The translations under genes were made by a program, and so were the position numbers. Of a DNA stretch of 64,000 nucleotides, positions 26,064-34,800 are shown in pieces. This DNA comes from CBDDFS01 sp965227255 (GTDB lineage: Bacteria; Bacteroidota; Bacteroidia; Flavobacteriales_E; Vicingaceae), in the NCBI GenBank assembly GCA_965227255.1, contig CBDDFS010000002.1, forward strand, positions 496,001 to 560,000, written 5' to 3'. Every line of letters starts with the position of its first letter. Position 1 is the first letter of the stretch. The notes beneath the pieces were generated by a model, which saw only the letters and a list, made by a program, of their open reading frames with translations, was not told the DNA's origin and searched no databases.

Positions 26064-27419
26064 TTGAAGACAGCAACAGTTGTTGGCGCAGGATTAGTAG
26101 GCTCTTTGTGGGCTGTATATTTATCAAAGGCCGGGTATAAGGTTAAGATATTTGAATCGAGAGATGACTTGAGAAAGGCAGATATCTCAGCTGGAAAATC
26201 CATCAATTTGGCCTTGTCTGTGCGCGGCTGGAAGGCCTTCAAAACAGTAGGTGTAGAGAAAGAAATTGAAGAGATCGCCATTCCTATGTATGGAAGGATC
26301 ATGCATGATCTCGATGGCAATCTGACCTATCAGCCCTACGGTAAAGAAGGGCAGGCAATTTATTCTGTTTCCAGAGGTGGCATCAATGCCAAGATGATGG
26401 ACATTGCCGAGAAATATGGCGATGCCGAGATCTTTTACAATGAACGTTGTTACGATGCCGACCTCGAGAATGGTATTGTTTATCTGGAAAATTCCAGAAC
26501 GGGAGAGAAGAAGGAGGTGAAATCAGATGTGGTTTTTGCAGCTGATGGAGCTTTTTCAGCGGTTCGTTATAACGCCATGCAAAAGTTGCCACGTTTCAAT
26601 TATAGTCAGAACTATATTGAAGACGGTTATCGCGAAATTCTCTTACCTGCCAATGAAGATGGTTCATACAAGATGGACAAGAATGCACTTCACATATGGC
26701 CCAGAGGACGATTTATGCTAATTGCTTTGGCTAATGAAGATGGTTCATTTACGTGCACATTGTTCATGCCTCATGACAAGGACGAAAACTCATTCGCCAA
26801 TTTAAAAAGCAGGGGTCAGGTTGAAAATTTCTTCAAAAACACTTTCCCTGATTTCTATGAAATGATGCCGAACATTGCTGATGCTTGGGAAGATCACCCA
26901 CTTTCTTCTTTAGCCATTATTCGGTGTTATCCCTGGGCAGTGGGCAAAGTTGCGCTGATGGGAGATGCTGCGCATGCCACGGTTCCTTTTTACGGTCAGG
27001 GAATGAATAGCGGCTTTGAAGATTGCTCAGTCATGTGGGAATTAATGGAGAAACATGGTGACGATTGGGAGACGATTTTCGAAGAATATCAGGTAAGCAG
27101 AAAGCCAAATGGCGATGCGGTTCAGGACCTCAGTCTTGACAACTACTATGTGATGCGCGACTATGTTGCCGATCCAGAATTCCTGTTGCAGAAAAGATTT
27201 GAGAAAAGAATGTCTGAGCTGTATCCGGATGAATACATCCCTTTGTATAGTCAGGTTTCTTTCACAAATATTCCCTATTCCGAAGCCTACAGGAAAGGTA
27301 AGGAACAGGATGCCTATATCAAGGATATCATGAGTAAGCACGATGTTGAGAGCTTACTTGATAATGGAGGGGCTGATGAACTCATTCATAAACTCATGTC
27401 AGAAAAAGTTAAAGCATAG
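26064..27419 (+). CDS. kmo: Kynurenine 3-monooxygenase
   Basis: 451 residues from a TTG start at 26064, 12 bp after hppD. It is a FAD-dependent aromatic hydroxylase that converts kynurenine to 3-hydroxykynurenine. Dinucleotide fingerprint VGAGLVGSLWAVYLSKAGYKVKIFE begins at residue 6 (quoted in part). Then come AGKSINLALSVRGWKA (family-specific), VFAADGAFSAVR (second FAD motif) and ALMGDAAHATVPFYGQGMNSGFEDC (GD motif and active-site loop). The length is normal, although the C-terminus is soluble-looking rather than the membrane anchor of eukaryotic enzymes. Zero-gap junction with kynA. Confidence 0.94.
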   Translation: MKTATVVGAGLVGSLWAVYLSKAGYKVKIFESRDDLRKADISAGKSINLALSVRGWKAFKTVGVEKEIEEIAIPMYGRIMHDLDGNLTYQPYGKEGQAIYSVSRGGINAKMMDIAEKYGDAEIFYNERCYDADLENGIVYLENSRTGEKKEVKSDVVFAADGAFSAVRYNAMQKLPRFNYSQNYIEDGYREILLPANEDGSYKMDKNALHIWPRGRFMLIALANEDGSFTCTLFMPHDKDENSFANLKSRGQVENFFKNTFPDFYEMMPNIADAWEDHPLSSLAIIRCYPWAVGKVALMGDAAHATVPFYGQGMNSGFEDCSVMWELMEKHGDDWETIFEEYQVSRKPNGDAVQDLSLDNYYVMRDYVADPEFLLQKRFEKRMSELYPDEYIPLYSQVSFTNIPYSEAYRKGKEQDAYIKDIMSKHDVESLLDNGGADELIHKLMSEKVKA

Positions 27420-28364
27420 ATGACCAGGGAAGAATTATTGAAAGCCATTGAAGAGAAGTACGAAGCACAAGGTGTTCCGGTAGACACCATGCTTGAGGGA
27501 TTGCTTTACAGTGAGAACATGACGTACTGGGATTATATCCAGACAGATGCCTTGCTGGGTCTTCAGATCAAGAGAACCAACTTACCCGATGAGATGGTCT
27601 TTATCATGTATCATCAGATCAATGAATTGCTTTTCAAGATGATCCTTTGGGAAATTGACCAGGTGGCTAAACTTGATGTGCCTCCTACCGATAAATTCAC
27701 CAAACATTTGATGAGGGTAAGTCGTTATTTTGATATGCTGGCAGAATCTTTCAATATCATGCGCGACGGGATGGATGTTGGTCAATACATGCAATTCCGA
27801 AATACATTGGCTCCGGCAAGTGGTTTCCAAAGTGCTCAGTATAGAAAGATTGAATTTGCATCTACCGAATTGATCAATCTTATTGACAACAGGTTCAGAG
27901 CAACCATAGATCGCGACACACCTTTTCAGCATGCCTATGATCACCTGTACTGGCAGGCCGCCGGTAAAAATTACAAAACGGGTGAATTAACAGCCCTACT
28001 GAGAAATTTCCAGAATAAGTACATGGGTGAATTCATTGAATTCATGGAAGATTACAACGAATGTAATCTGGCCAAGAAATTCCAGCAATTACCGGAGAAA
28101 GATCAGGAAAACATTGAATTGAGAAATGCAATGCGTCACTACGACCACACAGTGAATGTGAAGTGGGTGATGGCTCATTACAATGCCGCATATAAATATT
28201 TAAATAGTGGTGATGAAACTGCCGAGGCTACAGGCGGCAGCGATTGGCAGAAATACATGCACCCGAAATATCAAAAAAGAATATTCTATCCTTTCCTGTG
28301 GAGTGAAGAGGAGATTGAGAATTGGGGAATCGACAATTTGGAAGGATATAAAGTATTGACTTAA
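27420..28364 (+). CDS. kynA: Tryptophan 2,3-dioxygenase
   Basis: 314 residues. A haem enzyme that opens the tryptophan indole ring to N-formylkynurenine. Signatures: TYWDYIQTDALLGLQIKR near residue 36, EMVFIMYHQINELLFKMILWE (haem-pocket His in YHQ), QFRNTLAPASGFQSAQYRKIE and MAHYNAAYKYL. The ATG follows the kmo TAG with no gap. Formamidase and kynureninase, which would link this gene to kmo and beyond, are not in the window. Confidence 0.94.
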   Translation: MTREELLKAIEEKYEAQGVPVDTMLEGLLYSENMTYWDYIQTDALLGLQIKRTNLPDEMVFIMYHQINELLFKMILWEIDQVAKLDVPPTDKFTKHLMRVSRYFDMLAESFNIMRDGMDVGQYMQFRNTLAPASGFQSAQYRKIEFASTELINLIDNRFRATIDRDTPFQHAYDHLYWQAAGKNYKTGELTALLRNFQNKYMGEFIEFMEDYNECNLAKKFQQLPEKDQENIELRNAMRHYDHTVNVKWVMAHYNAAYKYLNSGDETAEATGGSDWQKYMHPKYQKRIFYPFLWSEEEIENWGIDNLEGYKVLT

Positions 28365-28371
28365 AACAAAC

Positions 28372-29313
28372 ATGATGGACGAAAAACAATTGGAAGAAAT
28401 CTTTTGGGATAAGATCGAAAAAGAAGAAAAAATTGAGCCAAAAGATTGGATGCCGGAAGACTACAGGAAGAACCTGATCCGGCAAATATCTCAGCATGCC
28501 CATTCAGAAGTAATCGGTATGCAACCAGAGGGGAACTGGATCACCAGGGCGCCGAGTATCAGAGCAAAGAAGGTTTTGCTTGCCAAAATTCAGGATGAAG
28601 CTGGACACGGACTTTACTTATACAGTGCATGTGAAACGCTTGGGGTTAGCAGGGAGACACTACTTCAACAGTTGCATGATGAAAAGGCCAAATACTCAAG
28701 CATCTTTAATTATCCAACCTTGACCTGGGCTGATATTGGAGCTGTAGGATGGTTGGTTGATGGTGCTGCTATTGTGAATCAGGTTTCACTTCAGAGAACT
28801 TCATATGGACCGTATAGCAGAGCTATGATCCGAATTTGTAAAGAAGAGAGTTTCCACCAGCGACAGGGCTATGAAATTGTCACAGCAATGGCTCGCGGCA
28901 GTGAATCTCAGAGAGAAATGGCACAAGATGCTCTGAACAGATTTTGGTGGCCTTCATTGATGATGTTTGGTCCAACCGATAAAGATTCTCCCAACTCAGC
29001 AAAAGCCATGAAATGGAAGATAAAAAGAGAATCAAATGATGAGTTGAGACAAAAGTTCATTGACAAGACAGTTCCTCAGGCTGAGATCCTTGGCTTGAAA
29101 GTTCCGGATCCTGATCTGGAATTACAGGCTGATGGTCACTACACACATGGTGAACCAAACTGGGATGAATTCTACAATGTGATTAAGGGTAATGGACCTT
29201 GCAATAAGCAAAGACTTGATCATCATAAGAAGGCTCATGCAGAAGGAGCCTGGGTAAGGGAAGCTGCAATTGCCTTTGCCATGAACAAAAGTAAAAGCGG
29301 TCAGGCCGCATAA
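28372..29313 (+). CDS. paaA: Phenylacetyl-CoA 1,2-epoxidase, catalytic subunit PaaA
   Basis: 313 residues; two adjacent ATG codons make the exact start uncertain by one residue. It is a ferritin-like di-iron oxygenase subunit that epoxidises phenylacetyl-CoA. Di-iron ligands lie in the IQDEAGHGLYLY (ExxH) and CKEESFHQRQGYE (ExxH) helices. The substrate-pocket and THGEPNWDEFYNVIKGNGPCN tail are also diagnostic (quoted in part). It is 7 bp after kynA and continues straight into paaB. Confidence 0.96.
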   Translation: MMDEKQLEEIFWDKIEKEEKIEPKDWMPEDYRKNLIRQISQHAHSEVIGMQPEGNWITRAPSIRAKKVLLAKIQDEAGHGLYLYSACETLGVSRETLLQQLHDEKAKYSSIFNYPTLTWADIGAVGWLVDGAAIVNQVSLQRTSYGPYSRAMIRICKEESFHQRQGYEIVTAMARGSESQREMAQDALNRFWWPSLMMFGPTDKDSPNSAKAMKWKIKRESNDELRQKFIDKTVPQAEILGLKVPDPDLELQADGHYTHGEPNWDEFYNVIKGNGPCNKQRLDHHKKAHAEGAWVREAAIAFAMNKSKSGQAA

Positions 29314-29324
29314 AAATTATTGAG

Positions 29325-29624
29325 ATGAGTGAAGAAGTAAAAGATAACCAGGGACCTTTATGGGAGGTCTTTATACAGAGCAGGAATAACCTGCCTTACA
29401 AACATGCCGGAAGCGTACATGCTTTTGATAAGGAGATGGCTTTACAAAATGCCAGAGACCTCTATACAAGAAGAGGTGAGGGCAGAGCCATTTGGGTAGT
29501 GCCGGCAGAAGCTATTGTCAGTTCGAATCCCGGAGACGAAGATTCATTTTTTGACCCGGCCGACGATAAAGTTTACAGGCACCCAACTTTTTATGAAGTA
29601 CCGGAAGGTGTAAAGAATATGTAA
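29325..29624 (+). CDS. paaB: Phenylacetyl-CoA 1,2-epoxidase subunit PaaB
   Basis: 99 residues, normal for PaaB, the small structural subunit of the epoxidase. WEVFIQSRNNLPYKHAGSVHA and MALQNARDLYTRRGEG are conserved, as is the IWVVPAEAI strand. 11 bp after paaA and one base before paaC. Confidence 0.95.
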   Translation: MSEEVKDNQGPLWEVFIQSRNNLPYKHAGSVHAFDKEMALQNARDLYTRRGEGRAIWVVPAEAIVSSNPGDEDSFFDPADDKVYRHPTFYEVPEGVKNM

Positions 29625-29625
29625 G

Positions 29626-30378
29626 ATGGAAAAAGCAAAATTAGATTACGCCCTGAGAATGGGCGATACGTGCTTGATCTTGAGTCATCGTTTGGCTGAA
29701 TTGTGCAGTTGGGGACCTTATCTTGAAGAAGATATAGCCATGACGAATATTTCTCTCGACCTCTTGGGAAGAGCAGAATTATTTCTTGATTACGCTGGTG
29801 AATTAGAAGGTGAAGGAAAAAGTGCCGACGATCTGACTTACAAAAGAAATGAGCGAGAATATTTCAACCATTTGGTGGTTGAAAGACCAAATAATCATTT
29901 TGGATATGTGATGATGAGACAATTTTTAAATGATGCACTCATGTATCCATTGTTCTCCGCCCTGAAATTGAGCAAGGATGAGCGTTTCGCTGCCATTGCT
30001 GAAAAAGGAATTAAGGAGGTAGCATATCACTTCAGACATAGTTCGTCGTGGGTGGTAAGGCTGGCCAGGGGAACCCAGGAAAGTAATGAAAAGATCAATG
30101 AAGCTCTCGACGAGCTATGGACATATACCGGTGAGATGTTTGAATGGAGTGATGGCGAAAAAGAACTTGCCAAAGAAGGCATTATACCATCCTTTGATGA
30201 TCTCAAAGACAAATGGATGTCTCATGTGAAAGAAGTCTTTAACGAGGCAGGATTAAATGTTCCGGAAGACCGTTGGATGGCCACCGGAGGAAGAGAAGGA
30301 ATTCATTCAGAACATCTCGGTCATATGTTGGGAGATATGCAATACCTCGTCAGAGCGTATCCCAACGATAAATGGTAG
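29626..30378 (+). CDS. paaC: Phenylacetyl-CoA 1,2-epoxidase, structural subunit PaaC
   Basis: 250 residues. A ferritin-fold subunit that pairs with PaaA; in known complexes it has lost the di-iron centre. DTCLILSHRLAELCSWGPYLEEDIAMTNISLDLLG (in part), HLVVERPNNHFGYVMMRQF and GIKEVAYHFRHSSSWVVRLARGT are clearly recognisable. The end overlaps paaD by 7 bp. Confidence 0.95.
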   Translation: MEKAKLDYALRMGDTCLILSHRLAELCSWGPYLEEDIAMTNISLDLLGRAELFLDYAGELEGEGKSADDLTYKRNEREYFNHLVVERPNNHFGYVMMRQFLNDALMYPLFSALKLSKDERFAAIAEKGIKEVAYHFRHSSSWVVRLARGTQESNEKINEALDELWTYTGEMFEWSDGEKELAKEGIIPSFDDLKDKWMSHVKEVFNEAGLNVPEDRWMATGGREGIHSEHLGHMLGDMQYLVRAYPNDKW

Positions 30379-30866
30379 AACTAAACGAGAAAACTCAAAA
30401 AGTATGGAGCCTCATCAGTGAGGTTCCTGATCCGGAGATCCCGGTACTCACCTTAACGGATCTTGGAATTGTTAAGAAAGTGGAAATGGATGGTGACGAC
30501 GTGAATGTCACCATTACTCCCACTTACATTGGCTGTCCGGCCATGAAGGTCTTCGAAGATGACATTGTGAAAGCTCTCAATGATGGTGGTTTTGCCAATG
30601 TGAAGGTTGATATTCAGCTAACACCGGCATGGACTACCGACTGGATGACGGAAGAGGGCAGGAACAAACTTAAAGAATACGGAATTTCTCCACCTGTAGG
30701 GACTTCAGATAAAACCAGCCTTCAATTTGAATCGAAAATGATCCAATGTCCACAATGTGATTCGATGAACACTGAAATGATAAGTCAATTCGGCTCAACA
30801 CCATGTAAATCGTTATACAAGTGTGAGGATTGTAAAGAGACCTTCGATTATTTCAAGTGCATTTAA
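30372..30866 (+). CDS. paaD: Epoxidase maturation protein PaaD (MIP18/DUF59 family)
   Basis: 164 residues. The N-terminal DUF59 domain has EVPDPEIPVLTLTDLGIV and the TYIGCPAMKVFEDDI cysteine loop. A C-terminal zinc-ribbon follows (CPQCDS and CEDCKETFDYFKC, about residues 126-163). PaaD helps mature the iron centres of the Paa epoxidase. It is the last gene of the run; paaE, the reductase subunit expected next, is absent here. Confidence 0.94.
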   Translation: MVELNEKTQKVWSLISEVPDPEIPVLTLTDLGIVKKVEMDGDDVNVTITPTYIGCPAMKVFEDDIVKALNDGGFANVKVDIQLTPAWTTDWMTEEGRNKLKEYGISPPVGTSDKTSLQFESKMIQCPQCDSMNTEMISQFGSTPCKSLYKCEDCKETFDYFKCI

Positions 30867-30988
30867 CTGGCGGATTATTCTCTAGTAGATAGTCAGAAGA
30901 TTGCCCTTTCGGGCTAAGCTTAACAAAGAATCAACATTAAATTTTCATTAATGTGAAATGAATTATATAATTTCACAATTCATTGATT
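30867..30988. promoter_or_regulatory. Intergenic region with overlapping TTTCA/TGAAA operators
   Basis: A short GCCC-TTTC-GGGC hairpin (30903-30914) follows the paa genes but lacks a T-run. Nearer the next gene, TGTGAAAT (30952-30959) and ATTTCACA (30970-30977) form a perfect 8-10-8 inverted repeat. TTTCA-N6-TGAAA (30944-30959 area) overlaps its left half, giving three half-sites. The right arm ends 11 bp before the lipoprotein ATG, so bound protein would probably block transcription or initiation. Confidence 0.4.
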
Positions 30989-31624
30989 ATGAAAAAATTA
31001 GCTTTCATAATATTAATTCTTCCTCTTCTGGGATGTCCCGGAGTGGATCATTGCCCTGAGGAAAATGAACCTCCTAAAGAAGGCTTTGATCAATTCCTTA
31101 ATACAAATGAGAAGTGGTTCTACCACTATAAATACACTCATAATGATGGTGAGGAAATGGTCTGGAAACTTCATTATCAGACCCTCAGAGACACAAACAT
31201 TGAAGTTAATGGCGAAGAAGCCGATGCTAAAATAATGCTGGAGCGAAATATCTATTCCAGCACAATTCCGGGAAATGAAGAAAACTTTGATGTCATCGAA
31301 GAGGTTGTTTTTTGTTACCTCAGAAATTCTAGAACAATTACCAGAATGGATCTTGATGGCAAACCTGATCTGGGTTTTTTCCCTAATCTGGAAGGAAAAA
31401 ACTCATGTGATCTCGATATCATTTCAAGGGATACGGTGCAAATTGGAAGCAACTACTACATGAGATTCACCAATGAATTGAATCAGGAGATCATTGAAGG
31501 AATAACGCTGGGTTTCAAGAATTGTAAGATCCATCCTCCTTTCAGAGAAAATATCGTTGTAGGTAGTCTGCGCGAAATGACATACACCAGCGATCAGTTC
31601 CAGTATCAATGGATTGCTGAGTAG
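30989..31624 (+). CDS. Hypothetical lipoprotein
   Basis: 211 residues from the ATG at 30989 (a TTG two codons earlier is in frame but unlikely). The signal MKKLAFIILILPLLGC places the lipid-modified Cys at 16. The mature part is a beta-rich approx. 190-residue domain with Trp/Tyr-rich start (EKWFYHYKYTHNDGEEMVWKL in part). I do not recognise the family. It stands alone between the paa operon and the PKD-protein operon. Confidence 0.7.
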   Translation: MKKLAFIILILPLLGCPGVDHCPEENEPPKEGFDQFLNTNEKWFYHYKYTHNDGEEMVWKLHYQTLRDTNIEVNGEEADAKIMLERNIYSSTIPGNEENFDVIEEVVFCYLRNSRTITRMDLDGKPDLGFFPNLEGKNSCDLDIISRDTVQIGSNYYMRFTNELNQEIIEGITLGFKNCKIHPPFRENIVVGSLREMTYTSDQFQYQWIAE

Positions 31625-31646
31625 AGTCGATTCCAGAAAGCTAATT

Positions 31647-31751
31647 TTTCATCCTTCACCTTTCACTTTTCATCTTTCACTTATCACCTCTCACCTTTCA
31701 CATCTCACCTTTCACCTTTCACCTTTCACCTTTCACTTTTCATCTTTCATC
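31647..31751. repeat. Tandem heptanucleotide repeat, 15 units
   Basis: Exactly 15 consecutive 7-mers fill 105 bp. The consensus is TTTCACC (GGTGAAA on the other strand). Variants TTTCACT, TTTCATC, TCTCACC, TATCACC, CTTCACC and TTTCACA occur; positions 4, 5 and 6 (C, A, C/T) are the most constant. It begins 23 bp after the lipoprotein stop and ends 139 bp before the start of the first giant PKD protein. Confidence 0.9.
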
Positions 31752-31890
31752 CAATAGTGTACTTATCAACACGATGCGGGGGATAAATATGTCCTGATCC
31801 CGGAAACAATTCGCACCCCAAAAAGCTACCTTGAGAACAATTTTGAATAAATCTCGTAAGAAACCTTTATTCAGCCTAAGTTCTATCGTA
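31752..31890 (+). promoter_or_regulatory. Leader region of the PKD-protein operon
   Basis: 139 bp with a GGGAT/ATCCC hairpin-like pair within the G-rich GATGCGGGGGATAAA area and a C-rich CGCACCCC downstream that could pair with the G-run. No -7 TAnnTTTG box is evident. An in-frame TTG at 31831 opens the frame, but the signal peptide fits the ATG at 31891, so this stretch is treated as untranslated. Confidence 0.35.
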
Positions 31891-34800
31891 ATGAATTATA
31901 GAAAGCATATCGCGTCGGCCATTGCTGGACTCGCTTTGATCTTTGCAATGCCCGACACTTCCAATGCGCAGTGTGATACTATTATAGCAGACTTTTCTTC
32001 CAATGCGCCCAGATGTACCGGTGAATCCGTAGACTTTGTCTTCACACAGAATGCCTACGCTACAGTAACCTATGACTGGAATTTCGGTTCCGGAGCAAGT
32101 CCGGCTACATCAACTGCTCAGAATCCATCAGGAATTGTATACAGTACTCCTGGTTTAAAGCTGGTTACACTTACAATTACACATCCGGGATTAGGCTGTA
32201 CGGATACTAAAACTTCTGGGATCAACATTGTTGAGACACCGAATCCTTCATTCACGGATAACGGACCTCAATGCGAGGAAGCAGAGGTAGACTTCACCTA
32301 TACAGGTAGTACTGGTACGGGATGGGTTTACAGCTGGGATTTTGGCACAAGTTCCAATCCTGCTGTATCGAGCGCTCAAAGTCCAACAGGAGTTAAATAC
32401 TTCAGTCCTGGAACCAAGAATGTAACACTAACCGTTACCAATGGGTCATGTAACGCCACGGTCAATCAAAACGTAACGATCAACAATAAGCCCGATGCCG
32501 GTTTTTCAAATGCGGCCAGCTCATGTACGGGCGACTCTGTGACCTTCACAAATAATGGTTCTACAGGCCTGACCTATTCATGGAATTTTGGGGTGGGTGC
32601 AAGCCCGGCAACTTCTACAAGTGAAAATCCTGCAGATATTTTCTATTCTTCAGATGGTGTAAAAAATGTTCAGCAAATCGTCACGCAAGGAGCTTGTTCA
32701 GATACTTCTCTGCAATCAATAAATATTATCCAAACTCCGGCACCAAATTTCACTTCTAATGCACCACAATGTGAGGGTGCCGAGGTAAATCTCACTTATA
32801 CAGGTACTACCGGAACTGGCTGGACATATGCATGGGATTTCGGAAATGGCTCTAGTCCATCCGTTTCTTCCGCCCAGAATCCCGCAGGAATACTTTATAC
32901 TGGATCGGGTACAAAGACTGTTTCTCTCACGGTTACAAATCAGATTTGTGCTGAAAACGTGAGCCAGGCTATTACGATCAATCCAACACCGGTTTCCGGA
33001 CTTTCTTCCTCTTCTCCTGCCTGTACAAATGATTCAATAGACTTTTCCAATACAGGAACAACCGGACTTGCTTATTCATGGAATTTCGGAAGTGGTGCAA
33101 GCCCTGCAACATCAACTACTGAAAACCCAATTGGAATCATGTATTCCACTTCGGGAATTAAGAATATTACACAGATAGTTACTCAAGGTACTTGTACAGA
33201 CACGGCCTTTGGTACCGTAAGTGTGACAGAGACACCACAACCTGCATTTACTCATAATGCTCCACAGTGTGAAGGAGCTGAGGTGAATTTCACCTACACA
33301 GGTTCAACGGGTACCGGCTGGACATATTTATGGGACTTCGGCACAGGTGCAAGCCCTTCTTTGTCATCAACGAACAGCCCTAGCGGAGTTATGTATACAG
33401 GGTCAGGAAGTAAGACAGTTACGCTTACAGTAACCAATCAATTGTGCGCTGAAACAACAACTCAGAATTTAACGATCAACTTCACGCCGGTGTCTGGATT
33501 CAGCAGTAATGCTCCAGGTTGTACCGGAGATTCGGTGAATTTCCTTAACAATGGAACAAGTGGAATCACCTATGCCTGGGATTTTGGAGCGGGAGCTACA
33601 CCTGCAACGGCCACAACAGAAAGTCCGTCCGGTATTATTTACAGCACGCCGGGTATAAAAACGGTTCGTCAAATTCATACACAGGGAACTTGTACGGATA
33701 CCACGATCAACTTTATTAATATCAGAGAAACTCCAGCTCCTAACTTTACCGATAATGGTCCAAGGTGTGAAGGCGCCGATGTCAATTTTACCTATCTAGG
33801 AAGTACAGGAAATGGCTGGACTTATGCATGGGATTTCGGTAACGGTTCAAATCCATCTACATCAACAGCACTCAGCCCACAGGGTGTTAAGTACACCGGA
33901 GCAGGAAACAAGAATGTTACACTGACAGTCACAAATCAGGGTTGCTCCGATACTGCTTTCAAGGCTGTGACCATAGATTTTCAGCCTATGGCATCTATGA
34001 GCACCACAGCTCCATCATGTACAGGAGATACAGTACTTTTTACCAATACAGGAACAACAGGAGTAACAGGTACAACCTATACATGGAATTTTGGAAATGG
34101 TAGTCCGGCCACATCAAGCTTGGAGAATCCGGGTGGTGTGACATTTGCGAATGCCGGAGTAGAAAGTATTTCACTTGCTGTAAGTGTAGGAGCGTGCAGC
34201 GATACTGTTACGGAAGTGATCAATATCAATGAGACTCCTTCAATCAGTATAACCTCAACGGCACCTGTTTGTGCCGGAGAATCTGTGGCATTTGCCAACC
34301 AGGGCAGCACAGGTAGCAGATGGTCCTACATCTGGGATTTCGGTGCTGGAGCAAATCCGAATCTTTCCACTTCTGAAAATCCCGGTAACGTTAAATATGG
34401 AAACGGTGGTTCTAAAACGGTAAGTCTGACTGTTTCAGATGCCAATTGTTCAAACAGTGATACCGTAACAATTAATATCAATTCACTTCCGGTTTCAAAT
34501 GCAGGACCTGATACAACAATTTGTGCTGATCGATGTGTGAATATTGGCGACAGTGCTGTTGCCGGATATTCATATCAATGGTTCCCGGCTTCCACTTTGG
34601 ACAATGATACATCGGCGAATCCATTGGCTTGTCCAAAAGCAAGCATTAATACCTACGTTGTAACAACAACGGATGGAAACAATTGCATGAGTATGGATAC
34701 AGTTGTTGTGACTATGCTGCAATCTGCCGTGGCCAATGCAGGTCCAGATATTCAGGGATGCGAAGGTGATTCCATTCAGATCGGTGCTGCCTTGATTGAA

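Noticed and set aside
28372..30866. A complete phenylacetate operon.
   Set aside because: Only paaA-D are present; paaE, paaG, paaZ, paaJ and paaK are not in the window.
31647..31751. Heptamer array as a CRISPR.
   Set aside because: Units are 7 bp and contiguous, with no spacers and no cas genes nearby.
31752..31890. Cyclic-di-GMP or other known riboswitch in the G-rich leader of the PKD operon.
   Set aside because: None of the conserved core words of riboswitch classes I know could be identified.
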